Shown here: piece after piece, positions 33,489-45,000 of the stretch
Layout of the letters: every line of letters starts with the position of its first letter
Position numbering within the stretch: position 1 is the first letter of the stretch
NCBI GenBank assembly: GCA_965178125.1
Contig: OZ237767.1
Coordinates: forward strand, 1 to 64,000
DNA from: Bilabrum cf. latius
Taxonomy: Eukaryota > Bigyra: Bicosoecida > Bigyra > Bicosoecida
Length of the DNA stretch: 64,000 nucleotides
Reading direction: 5' to 3'
Notes under the pieces: model-generated
The model's input: only the letters and a program-made list of their open reading frames with translations
The model's database searches: none
What the model was told of the DNA's origin: nothing
Program-made: the position numbers and the translations under genes

Positions 33489-36400
33489 TCAATTCCATCG
33501 GCTGCTTCTAGCAGCTGGCTGCGCGCCGTACTGCCCTTGCATCGGCTGCTGCATGCCTGGCACGCCGTGCATGGGAACCGGCGCCTGCCCCTGGCCAGGC
33601 ATAGGAGCAGGCTGTCCCATCCCTGCATACCCTGGAGGCCCACCAGCACCAGGTGGTATCCCCGCCCCGGGCCCGTACCCGCCCATGGGCGCCGCCGCCG
33701 CTCCCACCCCCGGCCCCGACGAGCCCCAACGAGACCCCCCAGCCGGAGGCATGCCAGCGGCAGCTGCGGAACTCGCAGACGTGGGCGCCGCGCTTCCCCA
33801 GCGCGAAGAACCCCCTGGGGCAGCAGCAGGTGCCGCTGCCGCTCCCCACCGAGACCCGCCCCTTGCCGCCACTTGGCTGCTGCTCCCAGCCGCCGGGGGA
33901 GCTTCAGCTGCTGCTGCTGCCGCCTGGCTGGTTTGGTCCTTCGGGGGCCATGGCTTGAGGCACCGCTTCTTGAAGTCCCTGATCAAAGAGGACACCGTGG
34001 GCGAGACCACGCCCCTCCACTTGAACCCATCGGGATACAGGCTCACCGCGTCGCGCATCACCCTGCCAGACCGGCTGGCGACGAATGAGATCTAGTAATA
34101 CCCGGGCCGCTTGGTCATGGGCGAGAGGAGATAGGCCACTCGCTTGGGCTCCCTCTCGCGCATGTCACGAAGCATGCCGTCCACCACGCCCTCCTGCGCT
34201 GGCCTGAACTTGGGGCTCGCGGAGAGCTGCTGGTACTTCTGCCGGATGGCGTCCAGGTAGAGCACCAGCACCTCCTCAAGCGAGCTGTACTTGTTCCCCC
34301 GCACCTCCAGGGTTCTCCCCAGAGACAAGGGCCCCTTGCTCGGGTCTTTGTTGTGCTCCAGCACATCCACGTGGCAGCAGGGGCCCTCGGCCAGCTTGTA
34401 AGTCAGGGTCAGCCGGTCCGTGCCAGTGCTCGAGGGGCGGAAGAGGCCCTCGAAGGCGGGCCCGCTCTGCAGCTCCTCCTCGACCGACTCCCTGCTCGCG
34501 TTGCGGAAGGCGTGGTGCCCGATGGCGCGCGTGCGGGTGCCGGTCCCGCCGGGGAGCGCCTGTCCCGAGGCGGCAGCAGCTGCGATCTGCCTCTGCTTGA
34601 GCTGCTTCCTCACGGCCTCCATCGCCCACTCCGTGTCAACGTACCGGTCGCAGATGGGCAGGGGCGGCGGCATGCGCATCATCTCTGGCTTCACGGATAC
34701 CATGATCCTCCGCATCACCCGGTCGATGCCGATGACCCGCACTGGGATGGTCGTGTCCCGCTGCAGCATGGCCTGGATGTCCTCCCCGCGAGCCGCCGCC
34801 TGGGTCAGCTCGTCGGGCAGCTGGTCCATCCCGCACTCGGCGCGGATCCTGTCCCGGAACCGCAGCTGCAGCCCACTGCGGCGCGCAGACACCACAACGG
34901 CAGAGTCAACCACTCCGGGCCGCAGGGAGGCTGCTGTCTCTCCCGTCAGCCAGCGGAAGATGGCGGCGTTGCTGGGCGGTGTGTAGGGGTCCCTGCTGGC
35001 CCCGTAGGGCCTCCTGAGCTCCCCCTTGATCCTCTCCAGCAGCCGGAGGAAAGACTGCCTGCCCTTGCTCTGCAGGTCCTACGCGAAGGACGGGAGGTCC
35101 ATCTCCTCCAGCGTGTCACGGGGCTCTGCCACCATCCACACGGACCCAATCGGCTGCTCCGGGTTCTTCGCTTCGGCCTCTTTTTGTTCCCTCGACTTGA
35201 GAAAGCCGAGGTCTCCGCCCAGGTGCACCGCAGACGTGCCGTTGCACACGCCCTCGGCCCCGCACCTGCCGCTCTCCTCGGACCACTGTAGCCTCACCAG
35301 AGCCTCGGCTGGGCTCCAGGCCTCGTGCGGCCAGCAGGCCGACCCCTGTCTTAGCCTCCATCCCACCGCCACCGCGCTCTTGCTCACGGCCGCAGGGTTG
35401 GACACGACCTGCCTGGCCCAGTTCTGCAGCACCCTCTGCGCCCTGGACACGGTCCCCCGCAGCACATCCCTGCACCCCATGGGGTGGTGCGCCACGACCT
35501 AGGACCCGTCCCCGCCCACCAGCGGGTCGTACTCCCTCCCTTGTTCCCTAGCGTCCTCGAGGCCCAGCTGGTCCGCCGCAACGGCCATCTGCACGCACTG
35601 GTCATAGTGGCGCGGGTGCACCCTGAGCGCGTCAAGCGGGTGCGGGTCTGTGCTGAGCATGGTGCGGCGGGCCGAGCGGAGGGCCGCGCGGCGGCGGGCG
35701 ACGGCCGCATCGTCGCGCAGCTCCAAGCCGCGCTCCGTGCCCCCCTCCGCCGCAAGCGCGTCCAGGTAGTCGTCGTCCGCGCCCTCTCCCAGCTCATCCG
35801 GCCGGGCCAGGACCTCGTCTGCCTCCAGACCTACTTGCCCCCCTTCGTCCTCAACGTGCGCATCCGCATCCCCGTCGTCGAAGATCCTGTCCCAGCCCTC
35901 CCCCGCCCCTGCGGCCTCCGCCTCCTCGTCCGCAGCTGCTGCCTCGTGCAGCCGGCCCAGCCGCTTGGATGCCGCCACACCGGCGGCGCCAGCGAACCCG
36001 ACGCACTCGATCATGCAAGAGGCCCGGAGCGCAGACCCGAGGGACCGGGGAAAGCACAGGAAGGGGGCCGCGTTGGCCCATACCCGCCTAGGGAGCACAT
36101 GGTGCCGCAGGAGAGCCGCCCGCGAGTGCAGGCGACCGGCCGCTGCGGCCCCCCCACCGGCGCTCATCTGGCTCACGATGGCCCTCGCCTTCCTGGGGCC
36201 CAGACCGGGCACGAACTGCAGCGCGGGCACCAGGTGCTCCCTCTTGCTGACCGCGTGCAGGTCCACGCCGGCGCACGCGACGCTCTCCACCATGGCGCGC
36301 TCGCCCGCCAGCTGCAGCGCCGTTGCGGGCAGCAGGTGCTGGCACTCAGTCAGCCTAAGCGCCCTCAGGTCCTCGCTAACAGATGCAATGCCTGCCGTGC

Positions 36401-39400
36401 TGCAATGGTTTCCCGACTGCAACGAGCCTCTTAGCTCCCACAGACTGGCCATGGACGCCAGCGGGTCCTGCAGGTGCCTCGCGGCCAGCACAGCGGCACG
36501 GCTCCCGATGGACATGTCGGGCAGCTGCCGCTTCCCTGCAGGGCTGGTAGCCACAGCCAGGGGCAGCTCGGGGGAAGCCCAGGTCACGTGGAAGGTGTGC
36601 GGCTCCGTGTCATGGCGCACCGTCACACCGCCGTCCGCCCTGCGCTCGTACCCCGAGAAGCGCGGCGTCTTGCGGAACCAGTCCCCCCCGCGGGTCCATC
36701 GCCGGCCGTCCTGCGCCAGGTGCGCGTACAAACCGCCCTTGGAGTCTAGCGCCTGCGTGGGCCGAGCCAGCTCCCGCAGACCCCTCGAAACCGCCGCGGG
36801 CCGCAGCGCACCCGACTGCACCTCCATGGCACCAAACCCGCCCTCGGCGTCAGGCCCGCCGTCCATAGCCACCTACCCACCCGCCCCGGCGCCTGCTTCC
36901 TCGTCTTCGTCCTCCTCGTCCGACGACTCAAAGTCCTCGTCGGCGCCCCCCGCCCTCCGTGCCCGTCTCCTCCGCCTCCTGGCGCGCTCTTTGACGCTCC
37001 TCAGGCGGGCGATCTCAACCAGCCGGGCCGCCTCGATGGAGGCCAGCCGCAGCTGGTCCAGCAGCTGGGAGGTGTCCCGCTGGGCCGTGGCCACCACGCA
37101 GCCCGCGTGGGGTGCGTGCTGGAAAATGAGCGACGTCAGCCCCTGCAGCCGTGCATCCCTGCCTCTGGGCAGCTCTGCGCTCGACAGCACTTCCCCCCTC
37201 TGGTCCACCACCGCCGCGTGAGCAGTCCCGTCGGGCATTGACACCGCGCTAATCACTCGCAGCGAGCGCCCTCCCACGGTCTCGGCGTCGTCGTCCACGC
37301 GCACCAGCCCGCCTTCTGTCGCGTCTCCGTCCTCCCTGCCGGCCTGTTTGGCCAGTTTAGCCGTCTGCACGCGCGCCACGGCCTGCCGCACCTGCACGGG
37401 GAGCCGGTACGGCCCCGCCTGCGCAGCCCCTCGGATGGCCCTGGCCAGCTGCCCCTGCGCGGCCGCAACTGCCCTCCGCGTGAGCATGGCCCGCAGGTCG
37501 CTCGCCGCGTCCACCTCTAACCCCTGCTGCACCGCCAGGCTCAGCACCTCGAGCCGGATCGCGTCCACGGCCTCCAGCCGCAGTGACCCAGACCGCAGGG
37601 CATCGATGGGCGCCTCGTCCGTGGCAAGCCCAGCCACCTCTGCCGACCCCGAGTCGGAGAGGTACAGCGGCAGCAGCCTCTGGATGGCCTCGGCTCTGGC
37701 CGCCACCAGCTCCAGGTCCATCGTCAGCAACCCCTCCTTCTCCGCCTGCAGCAGCAGCAGCCACTGCTGCGGCCCGCCCACCCGCGCGGAAAGCTGCCCC
37801 ACCACCACAACCCGCCCCGCATCGCCCCCATCGCACTCCACCCCCACGCCGTCCATGGGCACACCCACCGCGGCATGCTGTCCACCCGGCCCAGACACCA
37901 CGGCCAGCTCTGCACCGCGCCCCGAGCCGTACCCCCCTTGCATGTCCAGCCACTGGGGCCCTCCCCCTCGCAGCAGCCGACCCATCGGGGGATCCTACTC
38001 GTCACACACCTCCAGCCCGAGAGCACCGCCCACCTCGCCCTGCCCGTCCCCGCCCCCGCCCGTCCCCGAGTCACCAGTGCCCCCCGGGAGGTAGCCCCCG
38101 AACTCCCCGCCCATCGCGTCACTGGCCGCGCCGGACCCCCGGGCGTCGGGCAGCTGGGGTGACATGCCTTTCTCCTCGTCGTGCACGAACTCGTACAGAG
38201 GCTTGGCCCGAATGGCGTGCAGCCCAAAGGCGGGGTGCAGCCCGTCGATCTTCTCGAGGCCCTGCTTGGTGGGGCTGGTGCTCAGGTTGCCCAGCCGCAC
38301 GGCCGTCTCCCTCACCGCTTGCCTGAAGGCAGGGTGCCTCCGGAGCTCGCGCTGCGCCACGTGCACGAGCGCCCGGCGGCAGTCGCTCGAGTCCACCAGC
38401 GCGTTGGTCCGCATTGCCTCCAGCGCCGCCTCCAGCCCGATGTCATCCGTCACCGCGGCTCCCTGCAAGGCCACCGCGTCCTCCACCGAGAGCGTCTTCC
38501 TCCCAGCCTCGATGCTCTCCGCGAATGTCTCGGGCCGCAGCATCAAACGGTTAGACAGTTGCCTGGCGCCCGCGGCGCACCCGAGCGTGTACAGGTCGCG
38601 CTTCATGCCCGCCTGGCCGCCGCTGGTGCCGGAACCCCCACCCAGGCCATCCATCGTGGCCCTCGCCCCCCGCAGCAAGATCTCAACATGCGCCGCTGCG
38701 TCCTGCATGGCCAGACCCCCGGTCCCGTCGCACGGATCCAGTGCACTAGGCCCCGCCTGCGCCGCTGCATCCACCCTTCTCGCCGCCTCGCTCGCCTCCA
38801 GCACGTCCAGCTGCCCGTTCTCGAGCGACTCCCGCAGTCTCTACAACAAGATGGCCCTGTTGGCCTGCGCCGAGCACCACTCGGAGTCCAGGTCCAGCAC
38901 CAGCCACACGTGCCTCAACCGCACAAAGGACGGCAGAACCTCCCTGTGCATCATCCAAATCACCACGGGCTCCAGCTTCACTCTGAGCACCCACCACAGC
39001 ACTCTCCTGGCAAACTCCTCCAGCGACTGCATGGCCACCGCACCCTGCTCGGCCTCTAGCACCAGCTGCAGCTCGCTCGCCCGCTCCTGGGCGGATGCGG
39101 CGGCTGCGTGGCTGCCCAGCGAAGCCACTCTGAACTCGTGCGCCAGCTCCCTCCTGAGCGCCCCCTGCAGCCTGCCCGCCATCCACCGCGCCTCTGTCTG
39201 GATGGACAGCGCAGAGGCGGTTGCACCCGGCAGGCTGGGCTCGGACAGCACCTTGAGCTGCTCGCCCGCCGCCTCCTGCGTTTCCGCGTCCCCGAGTCCC
39301 ACCGTCCTCGCGTCGATCCAGTCCTTGCCCAGGGGAGAGCGCCCCGCCAGCTCCCTCACCGCCCGCAGCGATGTCTCCCTGCGCCCCTGCCAGAAGAAGA

Positions 39401-40541
39401 GCCGCTCGGGACCGTTGGCCCGTCGGGCGCGGTTGTCCGTCGGAGTCAGGAAGAGCGCGGCCTGCGCCGACGCACCCATCCCCGCCGTGGCATCCTCCCC
39501 GTCACCGCCCCCCGCCACCCTCTCCTCCTCCTCGATCTCCGCCCTCGTCTTGATCTGCAGAGCCGCCCTTCCGTCCTGCCCCGCCTGCTCTGCGTCGATC
39601 AGGAGATCGTCCCTGTAGGCCATCATGAGGGCCTGGTCGCCCGCCCCCATCCGCTCTGCCGCGGCCGCGTCCACCTCCTCCTCCTGCTGCCCCATGCCCG
39701 CGAGAGACATGAGCTGCATCCCCCTGGACCCGAACACCTCCTCGAACTGCCGCACCTGATCCATAGAGGCGCCGCTGGCCAGCGCGGTGGCCTTGGCCCG
39801 GTTCCTCTGGTTCCGCTGCGCCCGTCTCTCCTCCTTGGTCAGGGCGAGGAACCCGTCCGAATCGTCGCTGTCCACCTCGGCAATCTCTTCCTCGAGAACG
39901 TCCGAGGGGCCCGGCCCGCCCGAGCCAGCGCCAGAGGACGGGCCGACTGCGGAGGGGGGAACCCCCGCGGGATCCAAGGGATCGAAAGGCATTCCAAAGG
40001 GGTCTTGTCCACCCGGCTGCCCGGCAGCTGCCACGGCAGCAGCGTCCTCCTCCGCCTCCGTGGGGCCCAGACCCTGGTTCTCTCGGATGAGAGCCAGGTC
40101 GTCGTCGTCCACCTGCACGCGGCGCTTCTGCAGCCGCTTCCGCTTTCGCTTCCCGCGGCCACTACCATCGCTTCCGTCTGAATCATCGTCTCCGTCAGAA
40201 TCGCCAGAATCGTCCGATGATGAATCATCGTCGCTGCCGCCCTCGTCCTCGCTGCCAGCCACAAGTCCTTCCAAGTTCCCTTCTTCATCGGCATCCTCAT
40301 CCTCTTCGTCCCCACTCCCATTGACAAGCCTGCCATTCTCGTCCTCTTCTCCCGCTTCTGCGTCAATGTACTGCCTCAAGATGGCCTATCGCTCAGCATC
40401 CGACACTGCGTACCCGCTGTTCGACTTGCTGCTACTAGGGCCGGAACCGTCTTGTCCCTGGGCGTCCGGCGAGCCTTTGGAGCCACTAGTAGATTCAGCT
40501 GGACTTAAAACGGGAGATTGATCATTTGAAGAGCTAGACAT
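33489..40541 (-). CDS. SPT6: Transcription elongation factor SPT6, 2350 aa, seven in-frame TAGs
   Basis: One unspliced frame from ATG 40541 to TGA 33489-33491. SPT6 is a histone chaperone that travels with RNA polymerase II. Order of parts: an acidic N-terminus (DDSSSDDSGDSDGDDDSDGS), a Tex-like core with a YqgF-like region, a helix-hairpin-helix (PGLGPRKARAIVSQM, ~residue 1450), a segment matching the region before the S1 domain (LDALRVHPRHYDQCVQMAV), an S1-like strand (IPVRVIGIDRVMRRIMVSVK) and tandem SH2 domains (FRPSSTGTDRLTLTYKL at ~2030; YPDGFKWRGVVSPTVSSLI at the end). The C-terminal ~190 residues are Ala/Gly/Pro-rich with three WG motifs (SRWGAAA, SRWGSAA, SRWGSSG). TAGs lie at residues 52, 567, 849, 1223, 1681, 1821 and 2150. 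The last falls inside the second SH2 domain (KRPGYY-X-ISFVAS), far from the real end. Long for the family (human ~1726) because of low-complexity inserts. Confidence 0.95.
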
Positions 40542-40814
40542 GGCAGATGGAGACAGCTACGCAATTCAGACGGAGCAGAGACGCCTTGATCGTGCCGCAA
40601 CAAATGCACTGGTACAGTGACAACCTTTAGATAAGTTAGCACCGCAACTACCGATTGAATGCCAACAAATAGGACAGGTAGTCCGGTGGCGGGCCGTCTT
40701 TGGGTGCGGCTCGGCCAGCGATCGTATATTCCCAGAAATTGAACCTTACAAAGCTACAACTAGAGGAATTACAATATTTCGTAATACGAGAGCAGCATTA
40801 GTAACTTTGAGAGC

Positions 40815-41598
40815 ATGCCAGATGATTTGAATGCAATAGAACGTATTCTTGACTCCCCATTCCGGCATTTCCTGCCTGCTGCATTAGGAGCGTTCGGGGG
40901 CTGTGTTGTCGGCTTTGGAGGGCATTATTTTACGGCACCAGCACCCCTAGTGATTGGAAATAAGTAGAGATAGAATTCATTAAGATGTTAGATACGTGTA
41001 GGAGCTTTTTAGATTGCAACAAGCGTCATCGCAGATTTGTGTGCGTCTATCCGTACGGATGTGGCCCCCACCTGTGTACCATCTGATCCATTCCGATGTT
41101 CGTTTCGCAGTACGGGCTAGCGCGACATCCGCCGCAAGAGTAGGCAGCGTTTTTGGTTTGTACACATTAATAAGATAGACGCTTCGGCACGATTTGCAGC
41201 AGACTCCAACTACGTCTTCCTTAGCTGCCGGAGCTCTCTCGGTCACCACTGCATACGCTATGGAGCCTGGCCGCTTTCGGGTCGTGCAGGCAGCGTGGGG
41301 CGGGTATCTTCCAAAAGGGCGCACTCTCCCGTTTCCCATAGCTGTACTCATGGTAGCAGGGAGCGGCGCGGCAACCTTTGGCGCCGGCGACTGGCTGGCG
41401 CGTTGGGCCGGGATCGGTGCCTTCCTGGAGAGGGATCACTTTGCGGCCTCGGCTGGGAGCCCCAAGCCCACTCTGAAGGATGCCAATGCGCCATAGGAGC
41501 ACGGTATCGATGGGAGCCTCCCTACCAGTGGTGGGAATGGCGGGGCAGCGGGACAGGCACCGCGGGATTCAGCCGAGGGTGACAATGAGCGGAGCTGA
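40815..41598 (+). CDS. Small putative membrane protein, two exons
   Basis: Tentative. Exon 1 is 40815-40949 (MPDDLNAIERILDSPFRHFL, then a Gly/Ala-rich hydrophobic stretch). A 250-nt GT-AG intron follows, then exon 2 (41200-41598, phase 0) ending TGA with one TAG (41494-41496). The product is 177 residues with two or three short hydrophobic segments (AALGAFGGCVVGFGG, FPIAVLMVAGSGAATFGAGD) and a polar tail. The size and GAGDWLARW motif faintly recall organelle membrane proteins of the Mpv17/PXMP2 type, but the match is too weak to name. Transcript evidence is needed for the intron. Confidence 0.42.
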
Positions 41599-42005
41599 CG
41601 TCGTGTGCCATAGGCTGCGCCTATGATTGTCGTCGCTAGTCGTTGTTTGGGTTGCACAGTAGCACAGCAGGGAGAATACATTGAACTCAGAACAAGCTAA
41701 CGTGCCTTAATTTCGAGTGCACTGATCACACCCACGTTCTGACAGAGCCGACCACTGGCAGTTCCACGAGGACAAGTCAGTCTTTAGTATTTCGACTTAC
41801 GTTTCCGACCAAGTGATCCAAAACAGATGTGAGAAGTAAACCATGCAAGCAAAATCCCACTAGGCACCACCTACCTGACGTTTTGAGGTTAAGGGTGCCT
41901 TGGAAGAGCAGTCTTTCTGTGGCGTGCCTCCCATCGTAACCCTTACACTGCTCTCTCTTATCCAGACGCAGTCTGGTGATAGCTACAACCGTATCTATCG
42001 CGATT

Positions 42006-45000
42006 ATGTATCATGCATTGTTTGGGAGTGCTTTGATTGCAACTTTAGCACCAGGATCAGGTTGGGCAACAGAATTGCAGGACAGGCGAATGGTCGGTGA
42101 GCCGTCTGGGACACCCCCCAGACGAATCGGAGCAGGCACTGACGGGGGAATGGGCCAATCTAACTTATTATCAGGAGATGCCTTTGGGGCGTCTTTGTCC
42201 GCAGCTGGCCCTACCTTGCTCGTTGGAGCCCCATTCGACTACTCCGCCTCCGCCTCCGACTCCGACCGGGAGGCAGGCGCGATATACAGATTGAGTGTCA
42301 CAGCGAGCGGCAAAGTTGAAACTGATTCTATTGAAAAAACAAATGAGCGCTGGCGCTTTGTGGGGAGTAGCATGATTTCGTAGGAAAACGCAGCTGGGTA
42401 TGCGGTGACGTTGCTTTCGGAGGACATAGTACTGTTCGGAAGCCCACTTTACTCCACATTAACGGGTAGATCAGGTGGAATATCGGTAGTCGATGTTAGT
42501 GACGGTCTATCACCAGAGTCTCCATACTAGTTCAAGCCAATGACCGGCCGTGGTGGGCAGGCAGTGGCGCTACTTGGTGACTTGGACGGTACTTCAAGCA
42601 CACTGGAAGTGGCGGTGCTGAAAGATGGGACAAGCACCACCAGTGGTAGTGGCAGCGACGCCACTACCGGGGGCGGTACCATCGCCGGAGGTACCACGGG
42701 CAGCAGCAGCCAGTCAAGGTCCGACAGCGCAGAGCCGCCCAAGGGCACTCTAGTCATCTACAGCGTAGAGTCGACGGGCACGCAACTTTCCATTTCCCAA
42801 GAGAAGGCATCCATCGAGTTCAATGGGCGCTCTCTCGTTGAATTCGGCATGGACGTTGCGTGCTTGGGTGACATGGACCTGGACGGGAGTACCGTGGAGG
42901 TGGCAGTCAGCAGCACGGGGATCCGCACCAGCGGGGGCAGCGATGGGGACGGAGGGTACCACATCATCTCGCTGTCTGCAACACTCCAGCAGACAAAGAT
43001 TAAAACGTTCTCTCCGTTTGCAGGCCGGAAGCAGAAGCTCGGGTACAGTGCGACTTTCCTCGGCGATATAAACTCGGACGGCATCGCGGGGGAGCTGGCC
43101 GTCGGCTCCGATGGCCCTGACGGGCTGGGGATGATCAGCATCTGCTTCCACCGTCGCGACCTTACTCTCTTCAGCCGCAAGGACCTCAAGGCAGTGCAGA
43201 CCGTGCACCCGCTGACCCCGGTGCACTTCGGCAGATCCATCGCAAGCATGGGCACCGGCCTGGATGGCGATGAGAACACGGTCACGCTAGCGGTCGGAGA
43301 CCCGGGGCAACAGACGGGCACTAAAGATCAAACCGCAACCACGTCGGGAGTGTTCGTGCTGGGCATCAAACGGACTAGGTACTTGCCTGCAGCCAAGGTT
43401 GCCGAAGCCGCTGCCTCCACGCCGCACTGCCCCGAGGACTCGGCCGCCCCGTGCCGGCGGCTGCTGTACACAACCCACGACACGATCCTCATGGTGGCAC
43501 CGGGGGGCGCCCCAACCGCGGATGTGGTCCGCTGGGACAAACCGTCGGCCACGATCTTAAGCGACAAGGCGACTGACCTGCTCGCGTCTGACAGCGAGCT
43601 GATCCGCATCGACATACAGCCCAGCGCGATGTAGGCCGGTGGAGTGCTCGGCCCGCCGCCAGCGGGTGACCCGCATCGCCCATGGGTGCGGTCTGACTAC
43701 GCCACGGTCTAGGTGAACGGGGCTGCCTGCATCATATCTGCCCTAGATCGCCCCAACGGTCGCATTTGGTGCCTGCCCAAGGCACTGCCTTCCCTGGCGG
43801 GCTGGGCCAGGGTGTCGGTCAAGTTCTGGAACGGGCACGAGAGCAGCACGTCGAGCAGTGAGACAGCAGTCGCTGGATCAAGGTCTGACCCTACAGCATG
43901 CCAGCACAAGGAGGTGCCGTGCGTGGTGTTTGGCCCGATTGCCATGTACAGGGATAGCACGGCCGAGCCGCCCAAGCTGGATCTCGACGGCGGCTAGCAG
44001 TTCCGCTTCAAGTCAGTCGGCCTCGTAAGTCCCGGTCAGAGTTCATGGCCATCCGAGCTCAAGCTGATGATCGGCCCGTTTGAATGCGCGAGCCCTACGG
44101 TAGCGTTCGGGACGACCGCTGCGGAAAAAGGCGTAGCCACCGTCACGTGCCCATCGACCCCCGCAGGCATCGGCGGGCCACACCGTGTGTATGTGGATGG
44201 GTTGCGGGGCGGGATCGCGGCTACCCTGCGAGACGAACTTCAGAGCTCTCTGGAGCAGATGGCTCGGGCGAACGTGCCCGAGACCCTGCTGGAGTACGAG
44301 GCGCCCGTCGTGTCGGGTCTCCTGCCCAGCGCAGAGATCGCGGAGAGGGATGGAAACGTGACCGTGACCGTAGTGGGCGACAATTTTGGTCCTTCTATCG
44401 CCGGGGTAGACTCGATCTTTGTAGGCGGAGTGCGCTGCGGCTCCGTGTCGTACCTTTCTGCGTCCCAGCTCAAGTGCGATGACCTGCCAGCGAACGCTTT
44501 CCCCCGGCGCGATGTGGTGGTGCGCTTCCGTGGAACGGCCACGACTGCCTCTGGCCGCGACTTCGTGGAGAGCAAGGGCGGGGCCAACCTGCTGCAGGTA
44601 CCAGCGGCTCCCATCGTGGTGGGCGCACAGCCAGCCGAGGTGCCCTCGACGGGAGGCACGGTGACTCTCTTCGGGCCCAACCTCGACGATCCTCTGGACT
44701 GGGTCATGGTGGGGAGCCAGACCTGCAACCCGCTCGTGCCCGACACCGAGTTTTCTGTCGAGTGCGGCGTCCCGGCCGGGGTAGGGAAAGACCTCAAAGT
44801 GAAGGTTCGCAGCCAGCTCGGGAGGGTCACCACCTCGAGCCTGGGTCTCGTGTCGTACTCTGCCCCAGTGATCGACGCGGTCAGCATCTCGCCTCAGCCC
44901 GTGTACTCGGGTGCTGGGGTGCAGTACACTGCGGTGATCAGAGGCGAGCACTTCGGCCCAGCGCTCAACTTTGATCTCACTGTATCGGTGGGTGGATAGC

